Positions 33,405 to 44,472 of a stretch of DNA of 64,000 nucleotides are shown here, piece by piece. The stretch comes from Deinandra increscens subsp. villosa (Eukaryota; Streptophyta; Magnoliopsida; Asterales; Asteraceae): NCBI GenBank assembly GCA_039602395.1, contig JBCNJP010000003.1, positions 29,632,363-29,696,362 on the forward strand, written 5' to 3'. A program made the position numbers and the translations under genes. Under the pieces are notes generated by a model, which did not search any database, was not told where the DNA came from, and saw only the letters and a list, made by a program, of their open reading frames with translations. Positions within the stretch are counted from its first letter, which is position 1. Each line of letters opens with the position of its first letter.

Positions 33405-34615
33405 TTTCCAAGTGGTTTTGGTTGAGTTGGCTGCTGGTTGCTGTTGTTATTGTTGTGTTGACTGCTGCTGTTGTTGCTTCCATGATTTGATCTCAGTTGG
33501 ACATTGTTGTTATTGTTCTGTCCATCTCTCCTTGGCTGCTTGCACTCCCTGGCAAAATGGCCAAGTTGGTGACATTTATAACATTTAGCTTTAGATTTAT
33601 CCAACCCAATTGATGATCCCTTTGACCCCTTATAAGTTCATCCTGTTCTCTTATAAAATCTTTGGGCCCTTACAGAAACCATAGCTAATTGAGTTAAAAT
33701 GTCCATCTCTTCTAGATCATCTGCCCCTATGCATTCTAAGTCTTCACGTGTGAAGCCTTGAGATGAGTCAGTTGCCACATAGGCTGAGTGAGAGTTGTCA
33801 AACTGTGTTGAAGAACTTTTTGAGCATCTGGGTGACTCAATGAAACTGACTGAGGGTGAGTGATATTGAGAAGTGTTTGAGATCTTTTGAAAATTAGTTG
33901 TAACCAAAGCAGTGGTTTGCAACTGTGGTGATGCTTCAGGAAAGTTATTCTGCTTAAGATTAAGCTCCATTTCATAAGCACTAAGGACTCCATGGAGTTC
34001 ACTTAGTTTAAGCTTTTTGAGGTCCTTGCACTCCCTGATGCTGACTGTGTAGACAGTCCACATTGGAGGTAAGGATCTCAAGAACTTCCTGTTGGCATCA
34101 GCCTGTTCAGTTTTTACTTCTACCTTTTGCAATTCATCAAGAAGTGAAACAAATCTAAGGTACTGGTTGGTCATAGATTCACCAGTTTTGTAAGTAAAGT
34201 TTTCATATCTTTGTTTTAAAACATCTTTCTTGTTTTCCTTAACTTCACTAGACCCTTCATACATCTCACTGAGAGCATTCCACAAGCCATGTGCTGTCTT
34301 ATATCCCTTGAACCCTACCAGTATAGAGTTGGGTAATGCAGCCTGGAGTATCCAGTAGGCCTTGTGATCATATTCAAGCTCAGTATAATCAGCTTCAACA
34401 TATTTGTCTAGTGGTTTTGGTATTTGCACTTGGGCATCATCAGCAGATTGAACAGTTGGATTGTAAGGACCTACAGTCAACCTGTTCCAAATGCGTCTGT
34501 CTAGGCTTCTAACAAAACCTTCCATCCAGAGTTTCCAAGTATCAAAGTCATCAGGAGTGAAAATTGGTGGTTTGTTAGAGCTACCATTAAGTGAACCAAG
34601 AGTTAAGTCAGTCAT
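33405..34615 (-). pseudogene. gag: Sirevirus gag, copy B, 3' truncated
   Basis: ATG at 34615-34613 (MTDLTLGSLNGSS) opens 325 codons with the UBN2 core intact. The CCHC knuckle [14 protein letters not shown] lies near 33540-33580, and an N/Q-rich tail follows. A small disruption lies near 33640. The frame is nearly the same as copy A but lacks its stops at 4184 and 4575, so it is a useful reference for copy A damage. It ends abruptly at 33405 against E2 sequence. No pol remains. Confidence 0.9.
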
Positions 34616-34717
34616 TGTGAAAAATAGTTTGTAAAACAGAAAAAGCTTGTAAAAGTCAAGTAAGCAAGTAAAATATCAACTTTGAAGCACTAGAAGTCTT
34701 CAAAGTAGAAAGCCAAA

Positions 34718-34729
34718 GCTCTGATACCA
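34718..34729 (-). promoter_or_regulatory. Primer-binding site, tRNA-iMet type, copy B
   Basis: TGGTATCAGAGC on the minus strand, three bases after the LTR end. Confidence 0.92.
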
Positions 34730-34731
34730 CT

Positions 34732-35387
34732 TGTAGGACCGCTCATTACTCAGAGAAAATAATCAGAACAAGAACTCTTTACTTGTGGATCACAACCTTG
34801 CGGAATAAAGTTGCATCACACTTGTTTTACTTAAGCTTTGTTTTACTTATACTTGTAGCTTGATTGTATTGATTGCATAAACTAGTGAGCACAAGATAAT
34901 AAATTTCTCGGTACTATTTGCATTAACTCAAGTTCAAACTGTTACAAGTGTAAGCACTAAATCTGGTACATGTGAATGAACTAGCTAACAACTATATATA
35001 GTACAAAGGAGATCAACCACAGCCTTTGATCTCATACGGGCTAATCTAACCGTATATGAAAGTCAAACTACAAACTTACTAAAAGAACATTAGTAAACAT
35101 ACATTAGAGGAAATGTGCAAAAAGCAATTATCTATAAGTAGGAGACGGCTAGGATCTGAATCTGAAGAAGAAAAGTAGTTGCAGGCCTGAAATCTGCAAA
35201 TGTGAACTTTCAGTACTTTTCCGGTTGAACTCTTTATACTGTTGGATAAAAGAGTTCACCCGGAAATGTTCTCCGCTTGGGCTTTTCCGGTTGACAAGTC
35301 TTCCGCTTGAGTGTTTTCCGCTTGAACATATCTTCAACCGGAAATCTTCATCTTGAACCGGTTGACTCAGATTTTCATTTCCTTACA
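34732..35387 (-). repeat. 5' LTR of Sirevirus copy B
   Basis: Same family as 3138-3794, including the CCGGTTGA/AAGCGGAA word cluster at its start. Confidence 0.93.
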
Positions 35388-36190
35388 ATAATAAGTATCA
35401 TCCTCGAGTTCCCTTCGGATAATACTTATTATCCCCTCTCCTTCCCCTAAAAATTTGTCAAGATCTGCAGGGGGGCATACTGTCATGCATCAAAACCCAT
35501 GAAAACACATTTTGACTTCTCAAATTAACCTAGCCAAGACGTAAACACAACCAAAAAGAACTTAAAGACTCACACATGAAAGATAAAAATAAACAAATAC
35601 TTACCAATATCAAACATGAGAAAGTTGACAAGGGATTAAACCGTATGAATCTGACTGAGGAACCCTTTTCAGCTTCAGTTACTCGACTAGTCCAGGCGAT
35701 TGCCGGTATGTTTGTCCGTTTTAAACTCAGACCCGTTTAAACCCAACCAAATGCATCATGCTTAAAAGATTACTAATTACCAGCATGTTTAATCGTCCCC
35801 ACACCCAATTGTACATAGCAAAACCTACCCAACCTCAGAGTTTATTGAGGATTCACAAACCCCCAACTTGAGGAACTGTGCAACATCGTTATGACTACCA
35901 CTTATTTCATTAATCATCAGTTGGTGATCAGGTCGGCCGCATAAGCACGCAAAGAAGACCAAACTGAATGATTATTTTTCATTTTCTTTTTCTTTTTCTT
36001 TTCTTTTTCGTTTCTTTTTCATTTCTTTTTCATTTCTTCTTATTATGTGGTGTAGTCATAAGAGCATAAACATGGCGTGTGAGAGAGTGAATACTAGGCA
36101 TAATTACCACTCTCAACCCGTTTTTGCTGGGACTCAGTTTTTTAAACCATGCAAACTGAGATGGAAAACTAAACACACACACACACACAC

Positions 36191-36243
<53 letters not shown>

Positions 36244-36694
36244 GTTCATTGCACTTACATTGGTGGTCATAAGATTAGGTCGAGCCTACCGAGCATATCA
36301 CCGTGGAGTTTGCTTTTCACTTCCACTTTACACGTGTCAGTCATCTCCAATCCGGCCATATTTCACTTCTTAGAAACAAAACACAAACAATTAAAAATTG
36401 AAAAGCACACTATTTTTTGAGGGGTCAACTTTTTCTTCATCTTTACATTTCTTCCCCTTGCTTTTTGATTTTTAATGTCACAACTTTTGTGAACATCATT
36501 CATTTTTTTAATATAATTTTTTTATATGTTTTTAATAATAACACACACACACACACACACACATAAAAAATAAAGACACACACATCAGGCCAAGCTAACC
36601 TTCAAAGTATTGATTTGAACATTTTTAGAAAAATGGGTTTTATAGCATGCATACCTCATATTTTTTTTTTAAAATTGAACAACCAAACACCAAC
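35388..36694 (-). other. E2 internal region downstream of LTR, no coding capacity
   Basis: Aligns with 18115-18297 plus 22686-23770 on the plus strand and shows the state before LINE insertion. It holds an (AC)n(AT)n array, a TTTTC/CTTTTT-rich tract (35985-36035) and the shared CCGACCTG block at 35925-35960. Confidence 0.75.
36178..36240. repeat. (AC)n(AT)n compound microsatellite
   Basis: About 12 bp of AC repeats followed by about 45 bp of AT repeats. Confidence 0.9.
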
Positions 36695-37123
36695 TGAAAG
36701 TTTTAAGGATATCTAACTAATCTAAGCGTGCGGAAACCGTTTAGATTAGTGATTCAAGAATAGAGATGAAGAGAACACAAGAATACGATGATTAAAGCAA
36801 TAAAAACTTGATCTTTGCACACAAGATGAACTTGTCGGGTACAACTCAGTAATCGTAAACAAGATTCTCCCGGGTTTACGATCGTGAACACCACTTGGCT
36901 ACTCCTAGAATCGTAATCAGCAACCCTTATGATGGTGAACTCATGGGGTTTATATAGCCACCCCATGAGTTTACAATTGGGTCCTTAAACCCTAATGGTA
37001 AACCCAATCTTAAACCCCAAGCCCAATAGTAAACCCAGGTAAACTAGTCTACTAAACTAAATAAACCCTCTAAGCCTAACCCAAACTATTTAATATTACA
37101 AGCCTCATAATCTAGCCTCAACA
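36695..37123 (-). repeat. E2 LTR, proximal copy
   Basis: 429 bp, TGTTGAGGCTAG...AAACTTTCA. It is preceded by the purine tract CCTAGGGGAAGAT and followed by E2 internal DNA. TATA-like GGCTATATAAACC is near 36950. The sequence after the LTR (GTTGGTGTTTGG) is not the usual initiator-tRNA site. Confidence 0.8.
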
Positions 37124-37960
37124 ATCTTCCCCTAGGCTTGTGATATTAAATGTATTCAATTTTTGAAATTCTTCTTCTTGACTGGCTGGCATAGATGTTG
37201 ATGAAGATTTTTTCCGTAGAAATCTTCAATGGGTTTCATGACGGGCACTTTGGACTTCCTCTTGATCAGCATCAGCTTGAACTTCTTGAAATGAACAAGC
37301 AATGAAATGGAGGACTTTCATTGACTTGCTTTTCTTGAAAGAACTGGTTCTTGCTGAATCCTTGGTAACTGTCTTGAATCTCCAAAAATTAGAGGGTAAA
37401 AATGAACTTGAAACCCCTAACTTTGGAGAACTTGATTATTGATCTTGGATCTTCATGATCTCTAACTGCTCTCTGCATCATTTTCTTCATCAAAGATCGA
37501 CTTGAAATCTTCAGCTTCCCCTAAACATGTGAACATCTTCTTTGAAATTCTTTTGAAAACTTGTAAAGACACTAACAACTTCCCCTGAACAGTTGCTTTT
37601 CAGATGGAAGTCTTGTCCGGCTGGTTCTTTAACTTGAGCAGTAGCAACACCTTTCTATCATCAACCTGTCTGACACACATTTGAAAAAATATACTCCACC
37701 AGACATTTGATGACTGGTCTTTGGGTAACAGGATAATTAACATTGTAAAAACCCAATTATCATCTGTTCGGTTGATGATAATATGTATTTTAACCAAAAG
37801 CCCGAAGTTAATTATCATCTGTTCAGTTGATAATAATTAACTTCCCCTGAACCCAAAACCTCTAAAGACTTCCCCTTAGCTGATAACTTCCCCTCAGCTA
37901 AGGACTTCCCATAATATAATACATATTATCTTCGAGTTCCCTTCAGATACTATGTATTAT
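37124..37960 (-). other. E2 3' segment and hairpin region before proximal LTR
   Basis: Non-coding. The minus strand has AGGGGAAG words near 37130, 37518, 37583, 37846, 37873 and 37891, and a near-perfect palindrome GTTAATTATCATC...TTGATAATAATTAAC at 37807-37841. The paired palindromes at 37921-37960 end exactly where CACTA-like DNA begins. Confidence 0.65.
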
Positions 37961-38878
37961 CACTACGTCAAAAAGTGGCTTTGGCCACGATTTTTTTGAT
38001 ATCGCATAGCCACTGTTTTGTAAAAAACGTGGCCAAAGGTAAGAAATTCTCGTTTTAGCCACATATATTTTGTACCCGTGGCCAAATATATAGCCTTTGG
38101 ACCCTTTTAGCCACGTATTTTTTTGTTTATGTGACAACAACAATCAGTTGCAGTGGCTTTAGCCACTGTTTTACAAAAACATGGGGCACTTATTTGTCAC
38201 ACTTAAAAAAGAGTGGCGAAATGCACCAAACGGCGACGGAATTTTTATGATTTTTTATTCGTGTGACCAAAAAGGAATGTATGGCCACGCTTAAATAATG
38301 TTGTGTGACGAAAGAGTAGATTTTATTACTTAGTAAATTAAAAGAAAACAAAACTATTAAGTATATATTATGTGTGGCTAAATGTGAGCAATGGCCACGC
38401 TTTTTACTTAGTTATGTGGCTAAAAGCTAGTACATATGGCCACTGTTATTAGGTTGTGTGACTAAATATTAGATGACTAATGGTCACGGTAGGTTGTGAG
38501 TGATAAAAATCTATTACCTATGGCCACATATATTGACCGTGACTAAATGGTAGGTTGTGAGTGACAAAAATCTATTTTATGGTCACGGTAATATTAAACG
38601 CGTGGCGAAAAAGAGAAGATTTGTGTTTATATGTTTATCATTTCTTATTATCTTGTGATATGGCCACTCATATTAAACATTGGTTGCGTGACAAATTATG
38701 ACAAATGGTCACGGTATATTAATTTTAGGTGGCTAAAAGAAGACAAACAGTCGACGGCGCTTGTAATCATGATTATTTCATTTACTTATCTCTGTATCAG
38801 TTTTCATCATCATCTCCACCATGCCCCTTTTCTCCCAATCTCTCTCTCTCTGTTTTTCGTCCATCATCGCCGGAAAAA

Positions 38879-39103
38879 ATGTGGAATTGGTGTCATCCGT
38901 ATGTGGAAAACGGTAAGTTATCATCTTCACCACTGAAGTTCGATTGAAATTTTCGTCTAAGATTTGGTAATTTTTTCTTATGCAGGGAAAGATTGCGCTC
39001 TGTATTTCCTAGGAGCAAATTTTAAGTTATTGTGGAAACCATGGAGACGAGGAGTCTCTAATGGTTCATACAAATGCTTTACTGAGAGCAGATTATAAGT
39101 TAT
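38879..39103 (+). pseudogene. Possible two-exon gene fragment inside CACTA-like DNA
   Basis: ATG near 38879 begins MWNWCHPYVENG. A GTAAGT donor at about 38913 and a TATGCAG acceptor near 38986 join in frame to KDCALYFLGANFKLLWKPW, ending near 39103. The product is not recognised. The AGAGCAGATT(A/T)TAAGTTATT end recurs at 39523, next to the cold-shock fragment. Confidence 0.3.
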
Positions 39104-39442
39104 TATATAATTTTATAACAATCAGCAGTAAGGGCCCATATGAGGTTTGCATGCCCTGTTTGTTGCAACCCTAAACTTGAACAAGGTAGTTGATCTCACT
39201 ACCCTCCTTTCTTTCTTTTACTCATTCCTTGATTAATTTATAATGTGCTTGATAAATTATGATTTATTATTGTTATTAATAATAGATCTAACTTTAGTTG
39301 CAACATTGGGTGGTACCAATCACTCAAATGGCCCGGATAACGATGTTGGATTGTGGAAGGGGAACGATGTAGGAGATGTAGCAAAAGAGATGCTTCTTCA
39401 CCATTTTTAGTTCCCTCAGCCCCAGACAATCTGAAAACGAAA

Positions 39443-39535
39443 ATGGCGGACGAAGGCGGTAGGAAATCAGGTACCGTGAAGTGGTTCAACGACACCAAGG
39501 GTTTCGGCTTCATAACTCCTGGGAGCAGATTTTAA
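39443..39535 (+). pseudogene. Truncated cold-shock-domain protein fragment
   Basis: ATG at 39443 encodes [15 protein letters not shown] followed by [11 protein letters not shown], the start of a cold-shock domain with the RNP1-like KGFGFI motif. Plant cold-shock/glycine-rich proteins bind RNA in the nucleus and cytoplasm. The match stops after about 27 residues, and a GSRF tail with TAA follows, made by junction with a repeated non-coding unit. The domain normally needs about 65-70 residues, so this is a captured or duplicated fragment, not a working gene. Confidence 0.8.
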
Positions 39536-40320
39536 GTTATTATATAATTTTGTAAAGTCAGCGGCAAGGGCCGACACATGTTGTGGTTTGCAGCACCTGT
39601 ATTGTCCAGGTGCTTCTCTCGCTTCTGGCCCCATGAACCTGATTTCTTCCAGCCACTTCTTCACCATTTTCAGTTGATCAGAAGCAAGTGCATGTGAGAA
39701 AGCAGCAAGTAGCCGTTATATGATGATTCTCAGACAATCTCTCTAGAGCACCATGTGAGAAGCAAAGAGGGATTTGTCTTCAGCCGCTTCTTTTCCCTTT
39801 AAGTTAGTAGTTTTAAAGTTGTAATTTTATAGATCAATGTATTAATGGAATCATACCCCCTTTGGATTATGTGTATGTAATTGTGTTTGTTAAAGCAACC
39901 ATGTGAGAAAGCAAAGAGGGATTTGTCTTGCCGCTTCTTTTCCCTTATGTAATGAATTGATTTTTAATTTAATATAATGTATTTTCATCCGTTCTGTTCA
40001 TCTTCCATCCGATGATCTTCCAAGGTTATAGTCTTCTACATATATTAGGTTGTGTGACTAAATATTAGTGTATAGAGAATTGTATTCAACCAAAATGATT
40101 TTAATTCACTAGATAATGGGTTTAAATACATGGGAATATCCAATAGACTACGAACAGAAATAACAACTATAGTATATATAGTTTATCCTGAAGAACTCTA
40201 GTTTATCCGGTTCATCCTGAAGAACTGTAGTTCGTCCTGTTCTATTACTGAATAATTACTCTTGATCCTGAAGAACTCTAGTTCATCCGGTTCTATTCTT
40301 CATGTTCTTCCTGAGGAATT

Positions 40321-40612
40321 ATAGTTCATATGGTTCTATTCTTGTTAGTTCATACGGTTTTGTTCTTGTTCCAATTTATTGAAGAATTAAAATCTAGCCA
40401 GTTTATAAATCCTGTAATCCACTATTAGACAATCAAAAATTATAAATTGTAGCAAACAAGGCTTGAACCTTCATACGGTTCTGTTCTTGTTAGTTCATAC
40501 GGTTTTGTTCTTGTTCCAATTTATTGAAGAATTAAAATCTAGCCAGTTTATAAATCCTGTCATCCACTATTAGACAATCAAAAATTATAAATTGTAGCAA
40601 ACAAGGCTTGAA
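40321..40612 (+). repeat. Tandem duplication, period 145 bp
   Basis: TTAGTTCATACGGTTTTGTT and the following about 110 bp occur at 40346 and again at 40491 with very few differences. Confidence 0.88.
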
Positions 40613-40963
40613 CCTGGGTCAGTCAAAAGAAAGGAACTCACTGCAAGATTAAGAAGAACCATTGAGACAGAAGTGTTAATTGGTTATATTTTAACCAAGA
40701 CTTATTTAATTACTCCCATCACATAAGAAATAATTGATAAACAAAATTTGCGTTGCTAAAGGTAATAAATAGACACGGTAAAAACAGGATTTGCGTGGTA
40801 AAGGTAATAAATATACACGGTTATCTTGGCCTGACCTTTCCACTTCTTCCCACCATAGCTGGTAGCGTGCCCTGTCTGCCTTTAAATTTCCACTTTTTCA
40901 CCACCAAAATCTTCTGTACGAACGTATTTCCTGATCAACAAGAAAAAAAACTTCGATCGATCA

Positions 40964-41592
40964 ATGGCTGCCTTTGGTAAACAATGGAGGATTAGGGGTG
41001 TTAATGAACCAGCACCCTACTACGGCAAGACTCCCCGTAAGTGTATTTTCACTCAACAATGGCTGTACGTTTTTATTTTTTAGGGTTTTATGTTTTTTAG
41101 TTACTTACTCTCTACTCTGCAATTGGGTTTTTTACAGGTGGTCGGAGGTTCACCCTAAAGGTCCATCACTGTGCCGATTTCCACTTGAATGCCGCCGGCC
41201 AGGATGTGTGGAAGGGAAAGGTAGATTATGTCGACTATGTCGACATTCGCAAATTTGATTGTCATGATCTGGATCAAATGGTGCAATACCTAAACCACAC
41301 ATCGATTGGGTATTTCCTCATTTACTGGAGGATCCCACCTCTGTCCATCAAATACGGGCTTGAGTACGCTGATTTCATCACTCCCGAAGTTGTAAGGGAT
41401 ATGAAACTTCATCTCTAGGGACCAGAGGGGGAGAGAGAGCTGGATGTGTTTTTAATCCGGAACAGGGATTCCACCTACAGAACCTCCGAGTTGGGACCGA
41501 GATTGCCGCCTGGTCAAAAGCTGTTTCCTGATGACAGCAGCAGCAGCAGCTTCTTGGATGATGAAGACTATATGTCGGATGCTAGGTCTTAG
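40964..41592 (+). pseudogene. PB1-like domain gene, two exons, one premature stop
   Basis: Exon 1 (40964-41036) encodes MAAFGKQWRIRGVNEPAPYY. A 101-bp GT-AG intron (41037-41137) joins in frame to exon 2. Exon 2 encodes FTLKVHHCADFHLN, GGKV-like WKGKVDYVDYVDIRKFD and YFLIYWRIPPLSIKYGL, resembling the plant PB1-like domain. That domain is found alone or fused to transposon-derived proteins in dicots; its role is not established. TAG at 41416 stops the frame after MKLHL. The same frame stays open past it to TAG 41590, through a charged and Ser/Asp-rich tail (SSSSSFLDDEDY). A recent nonsense change is likely, or the short form is real. It could be a host gene or part of a Mutator-like element; no transposase is adjacent. 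Confidence 0.6.
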
Positions 41593-43500
41593 CTAGTTAG
41601 ATAGATTTTTGTATAGGATCTGATGAAAATCTTTGTATAAAGATCAATATATATATATATCCATACTACTATATAATGGATATTGATAAAAATGGCATTT
41701 TTGTAAATATGGCGTCTTAAAATTAAGACGCTTTCCCCTTTTGACACCTTCTACTTCTCGATCCGTCGGACTGAGCAAAACCTGTATTCAAACACCGCCT
41801 TTTCTCTCTTACATCAATATTACAGCAGGGAATCTCTAAATGAGAGTATTTCTTCCCCTCTCTTTTGATCTTCAAACTCTATGCCATCCATAATCGGAAA
41901 AATGCCAAGATAGTTCACGAGAGATATCAAAATTTCAAATTTTGAAAATTGAAACACGGTCGAGCATCCTACCCTCTCCGTCGTCCCCGAACCACCTCAC
42001 CCATTCCTCTCTCTCGATTTCACATTTTCCAACCCTCACGGAAGTGTAGGTCTTCGAAATTTTTTGTCCGATAGAGTTTTGTTCGTCGCCGGCTACCATC
42101 ACACGACACCGCTGTTGTTCGTGCGACCACCGCTGCTACGCTCCATGCCGAAGAAATTGAAGGTATGATTACTTTCTGATTTTTGAACGTCTATGTGATT
42201 ACAAAACATAATTTGAATTCTGATTTGAAATTTTCAAAAATGGATCTACGATTAGGCCATTACGGTCGTTAGAGGAAGAATATGAACTGATGTCCCTCTT
42301 TCTTTTTTAGGGTTACAAATCCAGCTTCTTCTATAAACCAGTTGAGGAGTTGTTTGCCTAAAAAAACAAAGCTGAAATTACTATAATACTCTATCTGTTA
42401 CAGATTATACGGGTCAGGTTTGTGAAATCGAGCATGTAGAAACACAAGCCATTGGTTCCATACTCAAAGTAAAGTTTCAAGATACTCAATGAGCCTCTAA
42501 GATACTCATCTGCAGGTCTGCTACCCAATAGTAGGTTTTCAATTTTGTTTGCTCAAATCATGCATATTAAGTTCCGATTCTATACAAATCTCATTTTAGT
42601 TTCGTTCGCTCACCATGAAATCAATCATCATCTGCAGGTCTGTACCATTTTCTAGATATTGGAGTCTTGTCATGCATATCACAAATTCAGGTCAAATATG
42701 TTAAATAGTATAATCTGTATGATGTATGTAATGTAAATAGGACTGGTATATAACAAAATATGAACTCTTAGCAAGACAGTGAGGCTACGAGACTCCAAGG
42801 TATATTGGTGTATATTTGTATCATTGGTGTGTTCTTCATCTGTTTTATTAGTTATATTCCACTTATTTTGCCGTGGGTTTGCAGGTCATGATTTTAAAAT
42901 TTTTAATTTCTAAGTTGTTTACTGCAAGCAATATTTTAAGTCCCTTTTGTTTATAAAGTTGATGCAAAGATCCATAATTCTTGGTTTAGTCACTTATGTT
43001 CAGTTTTTCCTTTTACAGTGGTTGCTCTTCAACAAACAATACACACCCCTATATCACTTATGATTGGTGTTATGTTCTTTGTGCAGATAAATGAAGATTG
43101 ACGGTGAAACAACGACCATAGTTTCTTGCCATAAGCTTGATGAAAGGGAGCTTAGTCAGGATGCCATAAGCTTGATGAATGGAAACTTATATTATTCATT
43201 GTTGGTACAGTGCTTCAACTTGACATTTGCTACTTTCTTTTATGACTTTTCTTCGAATTAAGATGCCAGGAAGAGAACTGGAATTCATGATTTTGGCTTT
43301 TACTTCATTTTATGTTTTGCCCTTTATTTACAGGTCTCTTTTGGCTCTTTTTTGGGGACTGATTGTGAAGTTGAAATTCAGGATCATGAACATAAATTAG
43401 GTTGTTTTTCTGAAGTTAGGGATTATGAATATAAATGGGATATTCGTTTTGGTCATGTGACTGGATTTGATAATAATTTGCTATATTGGGAGTTTGAAAT
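41593..43500. other. Gene-like but unassigned DNA; possible Helitron 5' end at 41661
   Basis: TCCATACTACTATATAAT at 41661, preceded by ATATATA, resembles the TC...CTACTAT starts of plant Helitrons. 41720-42165 has pyrimidine-rich, exon-like sequence ending CCGAAGAAATTGAAG|GTATGATT, a donor-like site. Two near-copies of CATAAGCTTGATGAA are at 43130 and 43164. No product recognised. The region runs into the second gap. Confidence 0.3.
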
Positions 43501-44000
43501 NNNNNNNNNNNNNNNNNNNNNNNNNNNNNNNNNNNNNNNNNNNNNNNNNNNNNNNNNNNNNNNNNNNNNNNNNNNNNNNNNNNNNNNNNNNNNNNNNNNN
43601 NNNNNNNNNNNNNNNNNNNNNNNNNNNNNNNNNNNNNNNNNNNNNNNNNNNNNNNNNNNNNNNNNNNNNNNNNNNNNNNNNNNNNNNNNNNNNNNNNNNN
43701 NNNNNNNNNNNNNNNNNNNNNNNNNNNNNNNNNNNNNNNNNNNNNNNNNNNNNNNNNNNNNNNNNNNNNNNNNNNNNNNNNNNNNNNNNNNNNNNNNNNN
43801 NNNNNNNNNNNNNNNNNNNNNNNNNNNNNNNNNNNNNNNNNNNNNNNNNNNNNNNNNNNNNNNNNNNNNNNNNNNNNNNNNNNNNNNNNNNNNNNNNNNN
43901 NNNNNNNNNNNNNNNNNNNNNNNNNNNNNNNNNNNNNNNNNNNNNNNNNNNNNNNNNNNNNNNNNNNNNNNNNNNNNNNNNNNNNNNNNNNNNNNNNNNN
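43501..44000. other. Assembly gap (500 N)
   Basis: Exactly 500 undetermined bases. The Sirevirus copy C gag is cut by it. Confidence 0.99.
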
Positions 44001-44359
44001 TCATACATTTCACTTAAGGCATTCCACAGGTCAAATGCAGTTTTATATCCTTTAAACCCACTTAAAATGGAATTAGGAAGTGCGGCCTGTAGAGTCCAGT
44101 ATGCCTTATGGTCAAATTCAAGAGCAGTGTAGTCAGCTTCAACATATTTATCTAATGGCTTAGGTATTTTGACTTCTGCATCATCAGCAGATGAAACCAT
44201 TGGTGAGTAGGGTCCTTCAGTGAAAGATTTCCAAATACGACGGTCCAAAATCCTAACAAAACCTTCCATCCTGAGTTTCCAGGTACCAAAGTCATCAGGA
44301 GTGAACATTGGTGGTTTGTTGGAGGAGCCATTTGGGCAACTTAAACTGAAATCACTCAT
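44001..44359 (-). pseudogene. gag: Sirevirus gag, copy C, N-terminal part
   Basis: ATG 44359-44357 (MSDFSLSCPNGSS) followed by the same gag start as copies A and B (NKPPMFTPDDFGTWKLRMEG, LDKYVEADYT, GFKGYKT). 119 codons are open before the gap. It is clearly more diverged than A is from B, so it represents an older or different subfamily. Confidence 0.85.
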
Positions 44360-44458
44360 TTTGAAAAACTTTTAGAAAGATAAAACAACGAAGCTTGTAA
44401 AGTAAGCAAGTAAAGTATCGACTTTGAAGCACAGAAAGTCTTCAAAGTGAGAGCCAAG

Positions 44459-44470
44459 GCTCTGATACCA
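44459..44470 (-). promoter_or_regulatory. Primer-binding site, tRNA-iMet type, copy C
   Basis: TGGTATCAGAGC on the minus strand directly after the LTR. Confidence 0.92.
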
Positions 44471-44472
44471 CT

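Larger units (their letters stand above)
33405..35387 (-). mobile_element. Truncated Sirevirus copy B (5' LTR, primer site, gag)
   Basis: LTR 35387-34732 (656 bp, TGTAAGG...CCTACA), primer site on the minus strand at 34729-34718 and gag. It sits in E2 internal DNA exactly after GATACTTATTAT. The 3' half is missing and the join at 33405 carries no LTR, implying deletion after insertion. Confidence 0.9.
32327..37960 (-). mobile_element. E2 array on minus strand: internal-LTR-internal-LTR
   Basis: Read on the minus strand: hairpin region and 3' segment (37960-37124), LTR (37123-36695), E2 internal DNA (36694-35388), an inserted truncated Sirevirus (35387-33405), a second 3' segment (33404-32754), and LTR (32753-32327). 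Two 3' segments each end in the same purine tract CCTAGGGGAAGAT and the same LTR. This is the pattern left by recombination between neighbouring copies. No gag or pol frame belongs to E2 itself. Confidence 0.8.
37961..40070 (+). mobile_element. CACTA-like DNA transposon with captured gene fragments (borders uncertain)
   Basis: CACTACGTCAAAAAGTGGC at 37961 follows TAT. The next 750 bp is packed with subterminal words TGGCCACG, GTGGCTAAA and TTGTGTGAC. The right side at 40046-40070 again has AGGTTGTGTGACTAAATATTAG and ends AGTG followed by TAT, matching a 3-bp CACTA duplication. The terminal repeats agree only over CACTA, so the right end is tentative. No transposase is present. The middle contains gene-like pieces. 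Confidence 0.5.

Noticed and set aside
39238..39667. Minus-strand frames over the cold-shock fragment.
   Set aside because: The plus strand carries the recognisable KWF...KGFGFI domain start. The reverse frames have no features.
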